Assembly: GCF_900099995.1 (NCBI RefSeq)
Contig: NZ_FNCZ01000001.1
Location: 124,001 to 188,000 of the forward strand
Direction of reading: 5' to 3'
Length of the DNA: 64,000 nt
From: Winogradskyella thalassocola
GTDB lineage: Bacteria > Bacteroidota > Bacteroidia > Flavobacteriales > Flavobacteriaceae
The notes below the pieces were generated by a model. The model was not told the origin of the DNA. It searched no databases and saw only the letters and a list, made by a program, of their open reading frames with translations. Below are positions 44,038 through 52,583 of this stretch, piece by piece (positions within the stretch are counted from its first letter, which is position 1; each line of letters begins with the position of its first letter). The position numbers and the translations under genes are program-made.

Positions 44038-45825
44038 GTGGTGAATAATGAGCTTTTAAAACATATCAATCTACCAAAAGATTTACGACATCTTAAGCCC
44101 GAAGACTTACCTCAACTTGCCCAAGAGTTGCGCCACTTCATTATTAATATTGTCGCAACAAAAGAAGGCCATTTAGGAGCGAGTTTAGGCGTCGTAGAAT
44201 TGACTATTGCTTTGCATTATATTTTTAACACACCAAAAGATCAACTCATTTGGGATGTTGGACACCAAGCTTACGGACATAAAATCTTAACCGGAAGAAA
44301 AGACATTTTTGACACCAATAGACAACTTGGTGGTATAAGTGGTTTTCCAAAGCGCAGTGAAAGTGAATATGACGCTTTTGGAGTCGGACATTCATCAACC
44401 TCAATTTCGGCAGCTTTAGGAATGGCAATTGCCTCTCAACTAAAAGGAGAAGACAAACACCATATTGCTGTAATTGGCGATGCTTCTATTGCTAGCGGAA
44501 TGGCTTTTGAAGGCTTAAACCATGCCGGAGTTACAGATGTTAATTTACTCGTTATCTTAAATGATAATGCCATTGGTATAGATCCTAGCGTTGGTGCCTT
44601 AAAACAATATTTAACCAACGTAAAAAAAGGAACTGAAAAGCAAGACAATATTTTTGAGGCTTTAAACTTTAATTATTCTGGACCTATTGATGGTCACGAT
44701 TTACCTTTGCTCCTTTCAGAACTAAAACGACTTAAAACCGTAAAAGGGCCTAAGTTCTTACATATTATTACCACCAAAGGTAAAGGTTTAAAGCAAGCCG
44801 AATTAGACCAAGTAAAATATCATGCACCAGGAAAGTTTGATGCCAAAACAGGTGAACTTCCCATAAAATCAGAGTTGAAGCAGCCACCTAAATTTCAAGA
44901 TGTGTTTGGTGAGACGATTGTAGAATTGGCTTTAAAAAACAATAAAATTGTAGGTATTACTCCCGCAATGCCAACAGGTAGTTCGTTAAAATATATGATG
45001 GAAACAATTCCTGATCGTGCTTTTGATGTGGGTATTGCAGAACAACACGCCGTGACGCTTGCAGCTGGAATGGCAACTCAAGGTCTTATTCCATTTTGTA
45101 ATATCTATTCCACCTTTTTGCAACGCGCTTATGACCAGATTATACACGATGTGGCTTTACAAAATTTACCCGTTATTTTTTGTTTGGATCGAGCCGGATT
45201 GGTGGGTGAAGATGGAGCTACACATCATGGCGTTTTCGATTTAGCCTATCTTAATTGTATTCCTAATTTGGTGATTTTCTCACCAAGAGATGCCATAGCA
45301 CTCAGAAACATAATGTACACGGTTCAATTAGGTATTGATTTCCCAATTGCTATTCGTTATCCAAGAGGTCGTGGTCATCTATTAGATTGGAAAAAACCAT
45401 TTAAAGCTATTGAAATCGGTAAAGGTATCTGTCTAAAAACAGGAACCCAAATTGCGATACTATCTATTGGTACTATTGCTAAAACAATTGAGGAAGTTAT
45501 TTTATCTATAGATCAAAAAGAGGCCATTGGCCACTATGATATGCAATTTGTAAAACCTTTAGATGAACGCTTACTACATGAGGTGTTTAAAACACATGAA
45601 GCAATAATTACCATTGAGGATGGCACTATAATTGGCGGTTTTGGAAGTTCTATTCTAACCTTTGCCAATAACAATAACTACAAACAAAAAATTGTAACTT
45701 TAGGTATTGAAGATCAATTTATTGAACATGGAACTACTGACCAATTAATGCACTTACAGAAATTAGATACCCCATCTATTAAAAAAGACGTTGAAGATTT
45801 ATTCTTCACTCTCAAGAATAGCTAA
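44038..45825 (+). CDS. dxs: 1-deoxy-D-xylulose-5-phosphate synthase
   Basis: A 595-residue TPP enzyme, first step of the MEP isoprenoid pathway. Motifs: LGVVELTIALHYIFNTPKDQLIWDVGHQAYGHKILTGR is the usual N-terminal core (split here: GHQAYGHKILTGR), TPP site GDASIASGMAFEGLNHAG...NDN, and the second domain DVGIAEQHAVTLAAGMA. No ATG is near the N-terminus; two adjacent GTG codons at 44038 and 44041 are the only suitable starts. Confidence 0.95.
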   Translation: MVNNELLKHINLPKDLRHLKPEDLPQLAQELRHFIINIVATKEGHLGASLGVVELTIALHYIFNTPKDQLIWDVGHQAYGHKILTGRKDIFDTNRQLGGISGFPKRSESEYDAFGVGHSSTSISAALGMAIASQLKGEDKHHIAVIGDASIASGMAFEGLNHAGVTDVNLLVILNDNAIGIDPSVGALKQYLTNVKKGTEKQDNIFEALNFNYSGPIDGHDLPLLLSELKRLKTVKGPKFLHIITTKGKGLKQAELDQVKYHAPGKFDAKTGELPIKSELKQPPKFQDVFGETIVELALKNNKIVGITPAMPTGSSLKYMMETIPDRAFDVGIAEQHAVTLAAGMATQGLIPFCNIYSTFLQRAYDQIIHDVALQNLPVIFCLDRAGLVGEDGATHHGVFDLAYLNCIPNLVIFSPRDAIALRNIMYTVQLGIDFPIAIRYPRGRGHLLDWKKPFKAIEIGKGICLKTGTQIAILSIGTIAKTIEEVILSIDQKEAIGHYDMQFVKPLDERLLHEVFKTHEAIITIEDGTIIGGFGSSILTFANNNNYKQKIVTLGIEDQFIEHGTTDQLMHLQKLDTPSIKKDVEDLFFTLKNS

Positions 45826-45969
45826 ATCTGAATTGGTTTCAACCTTCTCTGTCTTAATTGTTTCGTAAGTTGTTTGTTCTAAACTTTTGCTTGAAATGTC
45901 GTCTAACATAAGCAGACAAGTCACCACAACCATAAAAATGACAAGTCCTCCAAGTATATTATTTTTCAT
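45799..45969 (-). CDS. Small single-pass membrane protein
   Basis: A 56-residue frame from ATG 45969: MKNNILGGLVIFMVVVTCLL is a membrane helix and the rest is acidic (EKVETNSDLAILESEE). Its last 27 bases overlap the end of dxs on the other strand. No family recognised; coding status is moderately supported. Confidence 0.45.
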   Translation of the reverse strand: MKNNILGGLVIFMVVVTCLLMLDDISSKSLEQTTYETIKTEKVETNSDLAILESEE

Positions 45970-46055
45970 AAGTAGGTATTTTACTGAGGGCTGATTATGA
46001 AGTAAATAAAACACTATTATCGCTAAAAAACAAATTTATTCGATGAAATGCACTC

Positions 46056-47396
46056 TTACAATATTTGACCTTGGAGTTTTTTATGCAATAACATGGCATT
46101 AGTATCTGATAACTTTGAAATATATAAACATACAGCTAACAGGTTTTTATATAACGATTCATTATTAAGCTTAACGGTCTCTGGCAATATACTATATAAC
46201 AATTCATCGTAATTAGACATCTTATCTTCAAAACAATGATATGCCATTTCCCCAAATGATTCTAATAGCTGATTCAAAATTTTATACCCAGCAATCTCTT
46301 TATTTATGACTTCTTTAGAACGGTACACATTTTTGATACTAATATTAATAATATCCTTGATTTGCGCTTTATACTGACTTACATCTAGCAAAGCGGTTTC
46401 AAATTTACCCGCTAAAATGTCTTCTTCATGTTTCATAAACAAAGAAGCTGCTTCATCGATTAATCTTCCAATAGCTAATGCACGCAAATAACTTACGCGA
46501 TCTTCAGTAGTTTTTAAGGCATGATAGTTCTCTGTTTTAATACTGCCTCTAACCAAATTGATTAGGTATTCTAAAGCATACTCTTCTTCAATGAGTCCAA
46601 GATTAATTCCATCTTCAAAATCAATAATTGTATAACAGATATCATCAGCGGCTTCCACCAAAAAAGCCAAAGGATGGCGTTGATAGCTGGCATGCTCATC
46701 ACTTCGTTTTGCTAAACCCAATTCGGAAGCTATAGTTTCGAACATGGTTTTTTCACTTTGAAAGAACCCATATTTTTTATCTACAATATGATTGGTTGGC
46801 TTTTTAGGTAACGATTCTTTAGGATACTTTGTAAATGCTCCTAGAGTCGCATAACTTAATCTTAAACCTCCTTCTCTACCTTCTCGGCTTTCAGTTAATA
46901 TTTTAAATCCATTAGCATTACCTTCAAAATCACATAAATCTTGATATTCTTTATCGGTTAAGTGCTTTTTAAACTCAGCTCCACTTCCATCTTTAAAATA
47001 AGACCCAATCGCTTTTTCACCAGAATGGCCAAAAGGTGGATTTCCAATATCGTGCGCTAAAGCCGCTGCCGCAACAATGGCACCAAAATCATTCATTTTA
47101 TACCCATGAACATTTTCTAATTGCGGATGCTTCTTTAATAATAACTGGCCAACTTTACGACCTAAAGACCGTCCAACAACACTTACTTCTAAACTATGTG
47201 TTAAGCGAGTATGTACAAAATCGGTTTTCGATAAAGGCACCACTTGGGTTTTATCTTGAAGTCCTCTAAATTCCGAAGAGAATATAATACGGTCATAATC
47301 AACCTCAAAACCCAAACGCGTTTCATCTTGTTCTTTTCTTAATCTTTTATTAGTATCGCCAAAGCGCTTTAAGGAGAGTAGTTGTTCCCAATTCAT
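46056..47396 (-). CDS. dgt: Deoxyguanosinetriphosphate triphosphohydrolase-like HD protein
   Basis: A 446-residue protein with the Dgt-type HD site: TRLTHSLEVSVVGRSLG, then AALAHDIGNPPFGHSGE, and a later VEAADDICYTIIDFEDGINLGL. Such enzymes split dNTPs into nucleoside and triphosphate. Length matches the long Dgt group. Confidence 0.93.
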   Translation of the reverse strand: MNWEQLLSLKRFGDTNKRLRKEQDETRLGFEVDYDRIIFSSEFRGLQDKTQVVPLSKTDFVHTRLTHSLEVSVVGRSLGRKVGQLLLKKHPQLENVHGYKMNDFGAIVAAAALAHDIGNPPFGHSGEKAIGSYFKDGSGAEFKKHLTDKEYQDLCDFEGNANGFKILTESREGREGGLRLSYATLGAFTKYPKESLPKKPTNHIVDKKYGFFQSEKTMFETIASELGLAKRSDEHASYQRHPLAFLVEAADDICYTIIDFEDGINLGLIEEEYALEYLINLVRGSIKTENYHALKTTEDRVSYLRALAIGRLIDEAASLFMKHEEDILAGKFETALLDVSQYKAQIKDIINISIKNVYRSKEVINKEIAGYKILNQLLESFGEMAYHCFEDKMSNYDELLYSILPETVKLNNESLYKNLLAVCLYISKLSDTNAMLLHKKLQGQIL

Positions 47397-47513
47397 AGTT
47401 TAAGTCTTATAAGATGCAAGATAAATAAATCGGTATACAATTAATTATATAATGCCTAGTTAGATAAAACAAATTTCAATGTTAGCTAATTGTTTCCTTA
47501 ATATAAATTGCCT

Positions 47514-47583
47514 TAATACTAAGCTAACACTCCACTAACCTTTTCATTACAAACCTTTAATTTTCAATTAACCTACAAGTTAG
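47514..47583 (+). promoter_or_regulatory. Seven 11-bp-spaced TNAC-like repeats, Pho-box-like operator
   Basis: The words TAAT, TAAC, TAAC, TTAC, TAAT, TAAC and TTAG begin at 47514, 47525, 47536, 47547, 47558, 47569 and 47580, exactly 11 bp apart. An 11-bp direct-repeat period is the layout of PhoB (OmpR-type) boxes. A near -7 box, TTTCTTTG (47594-47601, 7 of 8), follows 10 bp later. Confidence 0.6.
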
Positions 47584-47629
47584 TTAATCATGTTTTCTTT
47601 GCGGCATAACATTTAATGATAAAAACAAA

Positions 47630-48853
47630 ATGAAAACAATTAAAAATTTATTTTTCTTACTTACATTTTCTTTAATTGCATTTAACTGTAGTAGTGATGA
47701 TGATAACACTACTGATGACGGAGGAGATTCTAATGAATTAATCCTGAAATCAGGTATTCTAACTGCAGATGAAACATGGACATCTAACAACATCTACTTA
47801 TTAAATGGAAAAGTAGTCGTTAACGATGGTGTAACTTTAACGATAGAAGCGGGTACTATTATTAAAGGTGCTGAAGGACAAGAATCATTAGCGTCTGCTT
47901 TAGTTGTTGACCAAGGTGGTAAAGTTATTGCTAACGGAACAGCAACTGCACCAATTATAATGACATCGGAATTAGACAACATTTCTTTTGGACAAAACAC
48001 AGGAACAAACCTTAACCAAAACGATACAGGTCTTTGGGGTGGATTAATCATCTTAGGTCGTGCACCTATCTCTGTTAGTGGAGATGTTGAAACCGCACAA
48101 ATAGAAGGTATTCCTGCAACTGAGCCTTACGGTCAATATGGTGGTACGGATGCTAATGATAACTCAGGTGTATATAAGTACATTTCAGTAAGACATGGTG
48201 GTATTACTATCGGGTCTGACAATGAAATTAACGGTGTTACAATGGGAGGAGTTGGTAACGGAACAGTAATAGATCATATTGAAGTTGTTGCAAACCAAGA
48301 TGATGGTTTTGAGTGGTTCGGTGGAACTGTAAATGCAACCAACTTAATTACTTGGGGTAATGGTGATGATGGTTTAGATGCTGATCAAGCTTGGTCTGGA
48401 TCTGTAAATAACGCCTTAGTTATTCAAGGAAGTGAATCTGGTAGCGCATTAGAATTAGATGGTCCTGAAGGATCTGCGGCAACAGAAGATGGTTATACAA
48501 TGAGCAATATTACTTTAATTGGTGATCCTACAACCTCTAGCTATATCGCAGATTGTAGAGATGGTTTAATTGTTAACTTAAATAATATTTTAGTTTACAA
48601 CTTTGGAACTGAATCTACAGTAAGAATTAGTGGTGATGACTCACATACAGAATTTGCAAATGATAGATTAGCATTTTCTAACTGGGAAATTATTTTACCT
48701 ACAGGAGTTGCTCTTGAGGATATCATTCAAGCAGATGCAAACCAAACAAAATTCACTGATAACGCTACAGCTATCACTGAAACACAAGCATCAACTGGTG
48801 CTAACACAAGTGTATTTGGTTGGACATATGCAGCGTCTCAAAACGCATTCTAA
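47630..48853 (+). CDS. Surface lipoprotein with beta-helix repeats
   Basis: A 407-residue lipoprotein (signal ends IAFNCSSDDDN, an Asp-rich tether common for surface lipoproteins of Bacteroidota). The mature part has Gly/Asn-rich beta-helix-like rungs (LTIEAGTIIKGAEGQ, YISVRHGGITIGSDNEING, WGNGDDGLDADQAW). It precedes a TonB receptor by 73 bp. The tandem operator suggests phosphate control; ligand unknown. Confidence 0.75.
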   Translation: MKTIKNLFFLLTFSLIAFNCSSDDDNTTDDGGDSNELILKSGILTADETWTSNNIYLLNGKVVVNDGVTLTIEAGTIIKGAEGQESLASALVVDQGGKVIANGTATAPIIMTSELDNISFGQNTGTNLNQNDTGLWGGLIILGRAPISVSGDVETAQIEGIPATEPYGQYGGTDANDNSGVYKYISVRHGGITIGSDNEINGVTMGGVGNGTVIDHIEVVANQDDGFEWFGGTVNATNLITWGNGDDGLDADQAWSGSVNNALVIQGSESGSALELDGPEGSAATEDGYTMSNITLIGDPTTSSYIADCRDGLIVNLNNILVYNFGTESTVRISGDDSHTEFANDRLAFSNWEIILPTGVALEDIIQADANQTKFTDNATAITETQASTGANTSVFGWTYAASQNAF

Positions 48854-48871
48854 ACTAACAAACATAATTCT

Positions 48872-48913
48872 CAAAATGTCCGGAAATTACTTTCGGACAT
48901 TTTGTATATTTTA
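48872..48913 (+). terminator. Hairpin between lipoprotein and receptor genes
   Basis: CAAAATGTCCG / CGGACATTTTG is a perfect 11-bp stem; the T-run after it is interrupted (TTTTGTATATTTT). It probably trims transcript levels between the two genes. Confidence 0.6.
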
Positions 48914-48926
48914 AAATCATATTAAA

Positions 48927-51752
48927 ATGATTAAGTCTATATCTCTATTTTTTGCAATCTTATTATCTTTTTCTTTCTTATCAGCACAACAAACAGGAAC
49001 TGTAACTGGTAAAATTTTTGACGGTGAGTTTAACGATGTGCTTCCTTTTGCTAACGTCGTGGTTCAAAATTCCGCTACAGGCTCTACAACAGATTTTGAT
49101 GGTGAATATAAATTAACATTAGATGAAGGGACCTATACCTTAGTATATTCATTTGTTGGCTATGAAACTAAAGTTATCACAGATGTCATAATAGAAGCTG
49201 ATAAAGTGTTAGAGCTTAATGTCACTTTAAATCCATCGTCTTCTGCATTAAGCGAAGTTGTAATTACAACATCAGCACGTAGAAACACAGAAGAGTCCGT
49301 ATTAAATCTTCAACGTAATTCTGCTGTTTTACTAGATGGTCTTTCTATTGAAAGTATAAAAAAAGCTGGAGCAAGCGATATTGCTTCTGCTATTAAGAGC
49401 GTACCTGGTGTTTCTGTACAAGGCGGTAAATTTGTCTATGTAAGAGGTTTAGGAGATCGTTACACAAAATCCATTTTAAACGGTATGGATATTCCGGGTC
49501 TCGATCCTGATAAGAACACTGTTCAAATGGATGTATTTCCAACTAATATTTTAGAAAACATTATTGTCATTAAATCAGGATCTGCGGATTTACCTGCAGA
49601 TTTCACTGGAGGTGTTGTAGACATTATCACTAAAGATTTCCCATCACAAAAATCGATGAGCTTTTCACTTTCTACAAGCTACAATCCTGATATGACATTT
49701 AATTCTAACTATGTTACTTACAAAGGTAGCGGTACCGATTTTCTTGGTTTTGATGGAGGAGATAGAGATTTACCAATTTCGTCTACAACTTCTGTCCCGA
49801 ATCCGGCGTCGGGTGACAACTCTAGTTTAGAAGGCATTACACGTTCGTTTAATAGCACTTTAGCTACTGAGCGCGAAACAAGCTTACCAAACTTTAGCTT
49901 TGGTTTTAATTATGGAAACCAATTTGATGTTGGAGAGAATCGATTAGGTTTAATTGCCTCTTTAAATTATAAAAACGAAACCTTATTTTATGAAGGTTTC
50001 GAAAATGGAGTTTACCAAAAAAATGAAGATCGTAGTATCAACGCATTACGATTTGATCGTAGACAAATTGGTGATTTAGGAGAAAACAATGTTTTATTAA
50101 GCGGATTAGTTGGTTTATCTTATAAGACGGATAACGCTAAATACAATTTTAATGTCTTACACATACAAAGTGGAGAAAGCAGAGCTGCATTATTTAGACA
50201 AAATACAGAAATATCTAATGATATTGATGTAGATAAAGACAACTTAGAATACACACAACGTTCCTTAACTAACTTTTTAATTGGTGGTCAGCATAACGAT
50301 ATAGAAAATGATTTTGTTACCGAATGGAAGGTTTCTCCTAGCTTTAGTCGTGTTTATGATAAAGACGTGAGATTAACCACTTTTATTTTGAACAATGATG
50401 GGTCCACAAGTATTAGTTCTGATGCTGGATTTCCACAACGTTTATGGAGAGACTTAGAAGAATTTAATGCCACTGCAAAGGTAGATTTCACAAAGAAGTA
50501 TGACTTATTTGATAACCAGGCTGCTCTCAAATTTGGGGCTTTAGGAAGTTACAAACAACGTAATTATGATATTTATAAGTATGAAGTTGCTTTTAGAGCC
50601 GTAACGACTTCAGATTTCAACGGAGATCCTAATGCGATTTTAGATCCTAGTAATATCTGGACACCTGAGACCAATTCTGGTTCTTATATCCGCGGAAACT
50701 TTGAACCCGCAAACTCTTATGAGTCTACACAAAACACCATAGCTGCTTATGTCTCTAATGAATTTAAGATTACAGAGAAATTAAAATCTATTATCGGTGT
50801 TCGTGCAGAGTACTTTACGACGTTTTTTACAGGACAAAACAATTCGGGAAGTGAAATTTATGATAACGAACAAACTATAGATGAATTAGATTTATTTCCA
50901 TCTGCAAACTTTATCTATGAAGCAAGCGAAAAATCTAATATCCGTTTATCTTATTTCCGTACCGTAGCGAGACCTAGTTTTAAAGAATCTTCGGTGGTAC
51001 AAATTTCAGATTTATTAACCGGACTTATCTTTTTAGGTAATATAGACTTACAGCCGTCTTACATTAATAACTTTGATGCGAGATACGAGTTCTTTGGAGA
51101 GAAAGCGCAAATGTTTGCGGTAAGTGCATTTTACAAAAGATTTAAAGATCCTATTGAATTAGTAGCTTATTCTTATGTAGCTCCTAATCAATTTACACCA
51201 AGAAACTCACCTGAAGCGCAAGTACTAGGTTTAGAGTTTGAAGGTCGTAAAAACTTCAACTTTATTTCAGAATCTTTAGCGGACCTAAGTTTAAATGTTA
51301 ACGTTTCAATTATTCAATCTGAAATTGAAATGGCTAAAGGAGAAGGACAAGAGTACGAGTCTAGACAACAATTTGCAAGAGATGGAGAGACTATTGACGA
51401 CACACGTGAACTACAAGGGCAATCCCCATTTTTAGTGAATGTAGGTCTTAACTATAATAACTCAGAGTCTGGTTTTGAAACTGGAGTATTTTATAACGTA
51501 CAAGGTAAAACTTTAGAAGTTGTTGGTTTTGGTCAAAACCCTGATGTATATACCCAATCTTTCAACAGTTTAAATTTTAATCTATCTAAGAGTTTTGGAA
51601 AAGATAACCGCTCTAAACTAAGTTTAAAAATAGATAATATTTTAAACGATGACCGCTTAAGTCAGTATGAATCTTATGGAGATGTTAGCGCTAACTTTTC
51701 TTCAAGAAACCCAGGGACCACCTTTAGCTTAGGCTATAGTATGAATTTATAG
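48927..51752 (+). CDS. TonB-dependent receptor with CarboxypepD_reg-like N-terminus
   Basis: A 941-residue outer-membrane receptor. After the signal (ending SFLSAQQ) comes a carboxypeptidase-regulatory-like domain (VTGKIFDGEFNDVLPFANVVVQ...STTDFDGEYKLTLDEGTY), a plug (SDIASAIKSVPGVSVQGGKFVYVRGLGDRYTKS) and a large barrel ending in LGYSMNL. The nearby lipoprotein and PiT transporter suggest uptake linked to phosphate; substrate not readable. Confidence 0.9.
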   Translation: MIKSISLFFAILLSFSFLSAQQTGTVTGKIFDGEFNDVLPFANVVVQNSATGSTTDFDGEYKLTLDEGTYTLVYSFVGYETKVITDVIIEADKVLELNVTLNPSSSALSEVVITTSARRNTEESVLNLQRNSAVLLDGLSIESIKKAGASDIASAIKSVPGVSVQGGKFVYVRGLGDRYTKSILNGMDIPGLDPDKNTVQMDVFPTNILENIIVIKSGSADLPADFTGGVVDIITKDFPSQKSMSFSLSTSYNPDMTFNSNYVTYKGSGTDFLGFDGGDRDLPISSTTSVPNPASGDNSSLEGITRSFNSTLATERETSLPNFSFGFNYGNQFDVGENRLGLIASLNYKNETLFYEGFENGVYQKNEDRSINALRFDRRQIGDLGENNVLLSGLVGLSYKTDNAKYNFNVLHIQSGESRAALFRQNTEISNDIDVDKDNLEYTQRSLTNFLIGGQHNDIENDFVTEWKVSPSFSRVYDKDVRLTTFILNNDGSTSISSDAGFPQRLWRDLEEFNATAKVDFTKKYDLFDNQAALKFGALGSYKQRNYDIYKYEVAFRAVTTSDFNGDPNAILDPSNIWTPETNSGSYIRGNFEPANSYESTQNTIAAYVSNEFKITEKLKSIIGVRAEYFTTFFTGQNNSGSEIYDNEQTIDELDLFPSANFIYEASEKSNIRLSYFRTVARPSFKESSVVQISDLLTGLIFLGNIDLQPSYINNFDARYEFFGEKAQMFAVSAFYKRFKDPIELVAYSYVAPNQFTPRNSPEAQVLGLEFEGRKNFNFISESLADLSLNVNVSIIQSEIEMAKGEGQEYESRQQFARDGETIDDTRELQGQSPFLVNVGLNYNNSESGFETGVFYNVQGKTLEVVGFGQNPDVYTQSFNSLNFNLSKSFGKDNRSKLSLKIDNILNDDRLSQYESYGDVSANFSSRNPGTTFSLGYSMNL

Positions 51753-51774
51753 AAACACATTAAATGTTATATAC

Positions 51775-51809
51775 AAAAAGAGCTGTAACACTATATTACA
51801 GCTCTTTTT
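51775..51809. terminator. Bidirectional terminator
   Basis: AAAAAGAGCTGTAA / TTACAGCTCTTTTT is a perfect 14-bp stem with a 7-base loop, between convergent genes. Confidence 0.9.
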
Positions 51810-51838
51810 CCTTTAACTTTATTTAACCAGATATCTAT

Positions 51839-52195
51839 TTAATCTCTCGATACTATGGTTCTATCATTAGACCATTCCACAACAGTTACAATGGCATTAT
51901 CTTTATAATCTACTTCTTTTAAAGAATTATCTCCCCAAAAGAACCACTTCCCTACTTTTTTACCAGCATCATATGTTGCTACTGCCAATTTATTTCCTTC
52001 TGAATCAAAACTAGTCCATTCTCCCTGCAACTTGCCATCAGCATTATAGGTACCTGTTTGTTGAACTTGTCCATTATCATGAAAAAATGTTGCAATGGTT
52101 AGCTCACCTTTCTTTTCTAATTTTGGAGTCGTTTTATTTTGAGCATACGTGAATCCTACACTCAACATTACTAATAGTATAACAATCTTTTTCAT
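51839..52195 (-). CDS. Small exported MORN-repeat protein
   Basis: A 118-residue protein. Signal peptide MKKIVILLVMLSVGFTYAQ, then about three MORN-type repeats (FFHDNGQVQQTGTYNADGKLQGEW, DAGKKVGKWFFWGDNSLKE). A start at 52258 would add 21 residues before the signal peptide and is not preferred. Function unknown. Confidence 0.8.
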   Translation of the reverse strand: MKKIVILLVMLSVGFTYAQNKTTPKLEKKGELTIATFFHDNGQVQQTGTYNADGKLQGEWTSFDSEGNKLAVATYDAGKKVGKWFFWGDNSLKEVDYKDNAIVTVVEWSNDRTIVSRD

Positions 52196-52583
52196 CTTTA
52201 TTTGGGTATTAATTAATAATTGCCTCACGAATATAACACTTATTTTACATTTAGACAATATTTACATAACATTTAGTTAACATTAGAAATTTAATTTACT
52301 GATTTACAAACATATAAGTATTTCGTAGAAATTCATATCGTAACACAAGCGTTATCGGACAGAACCAAATCACTGATTTCAGCTTACATCCGCTGACACT
52401 AATCAACTAACCTACAGCTTGTTCTAAACCACATAATTAATACGTTCATTTTGGTTCACCTTTAAAAACGACAATTCTTACGCAACCTTTTTTAGTTCGC
52501 TATCACTTTTAATAATAACGTTTAGGTAACATACACCTAAAACCATATAAAGATATTTACACATTTATTTTGAACTAAGAATT
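52196..52583. other. 388-bp intergenic region without a gene
   Basis: No convincing reading frame is seen. Near its right end TAAC, TAAC and TAAA begin at 52516, 52527 and 52538, again 11 bp apart, which is a weaker version of the repeats at 47514. It holds the divergent promoters of the MORN gene and the PiT gene. Confidence 0.5.

Noticed and set aside
47794..48051. Frame antisense to the beta-helix lipoprotein
   Set aside because: The sense gene is well supported by its lipoprotein signal; the antisense frame has no motif.
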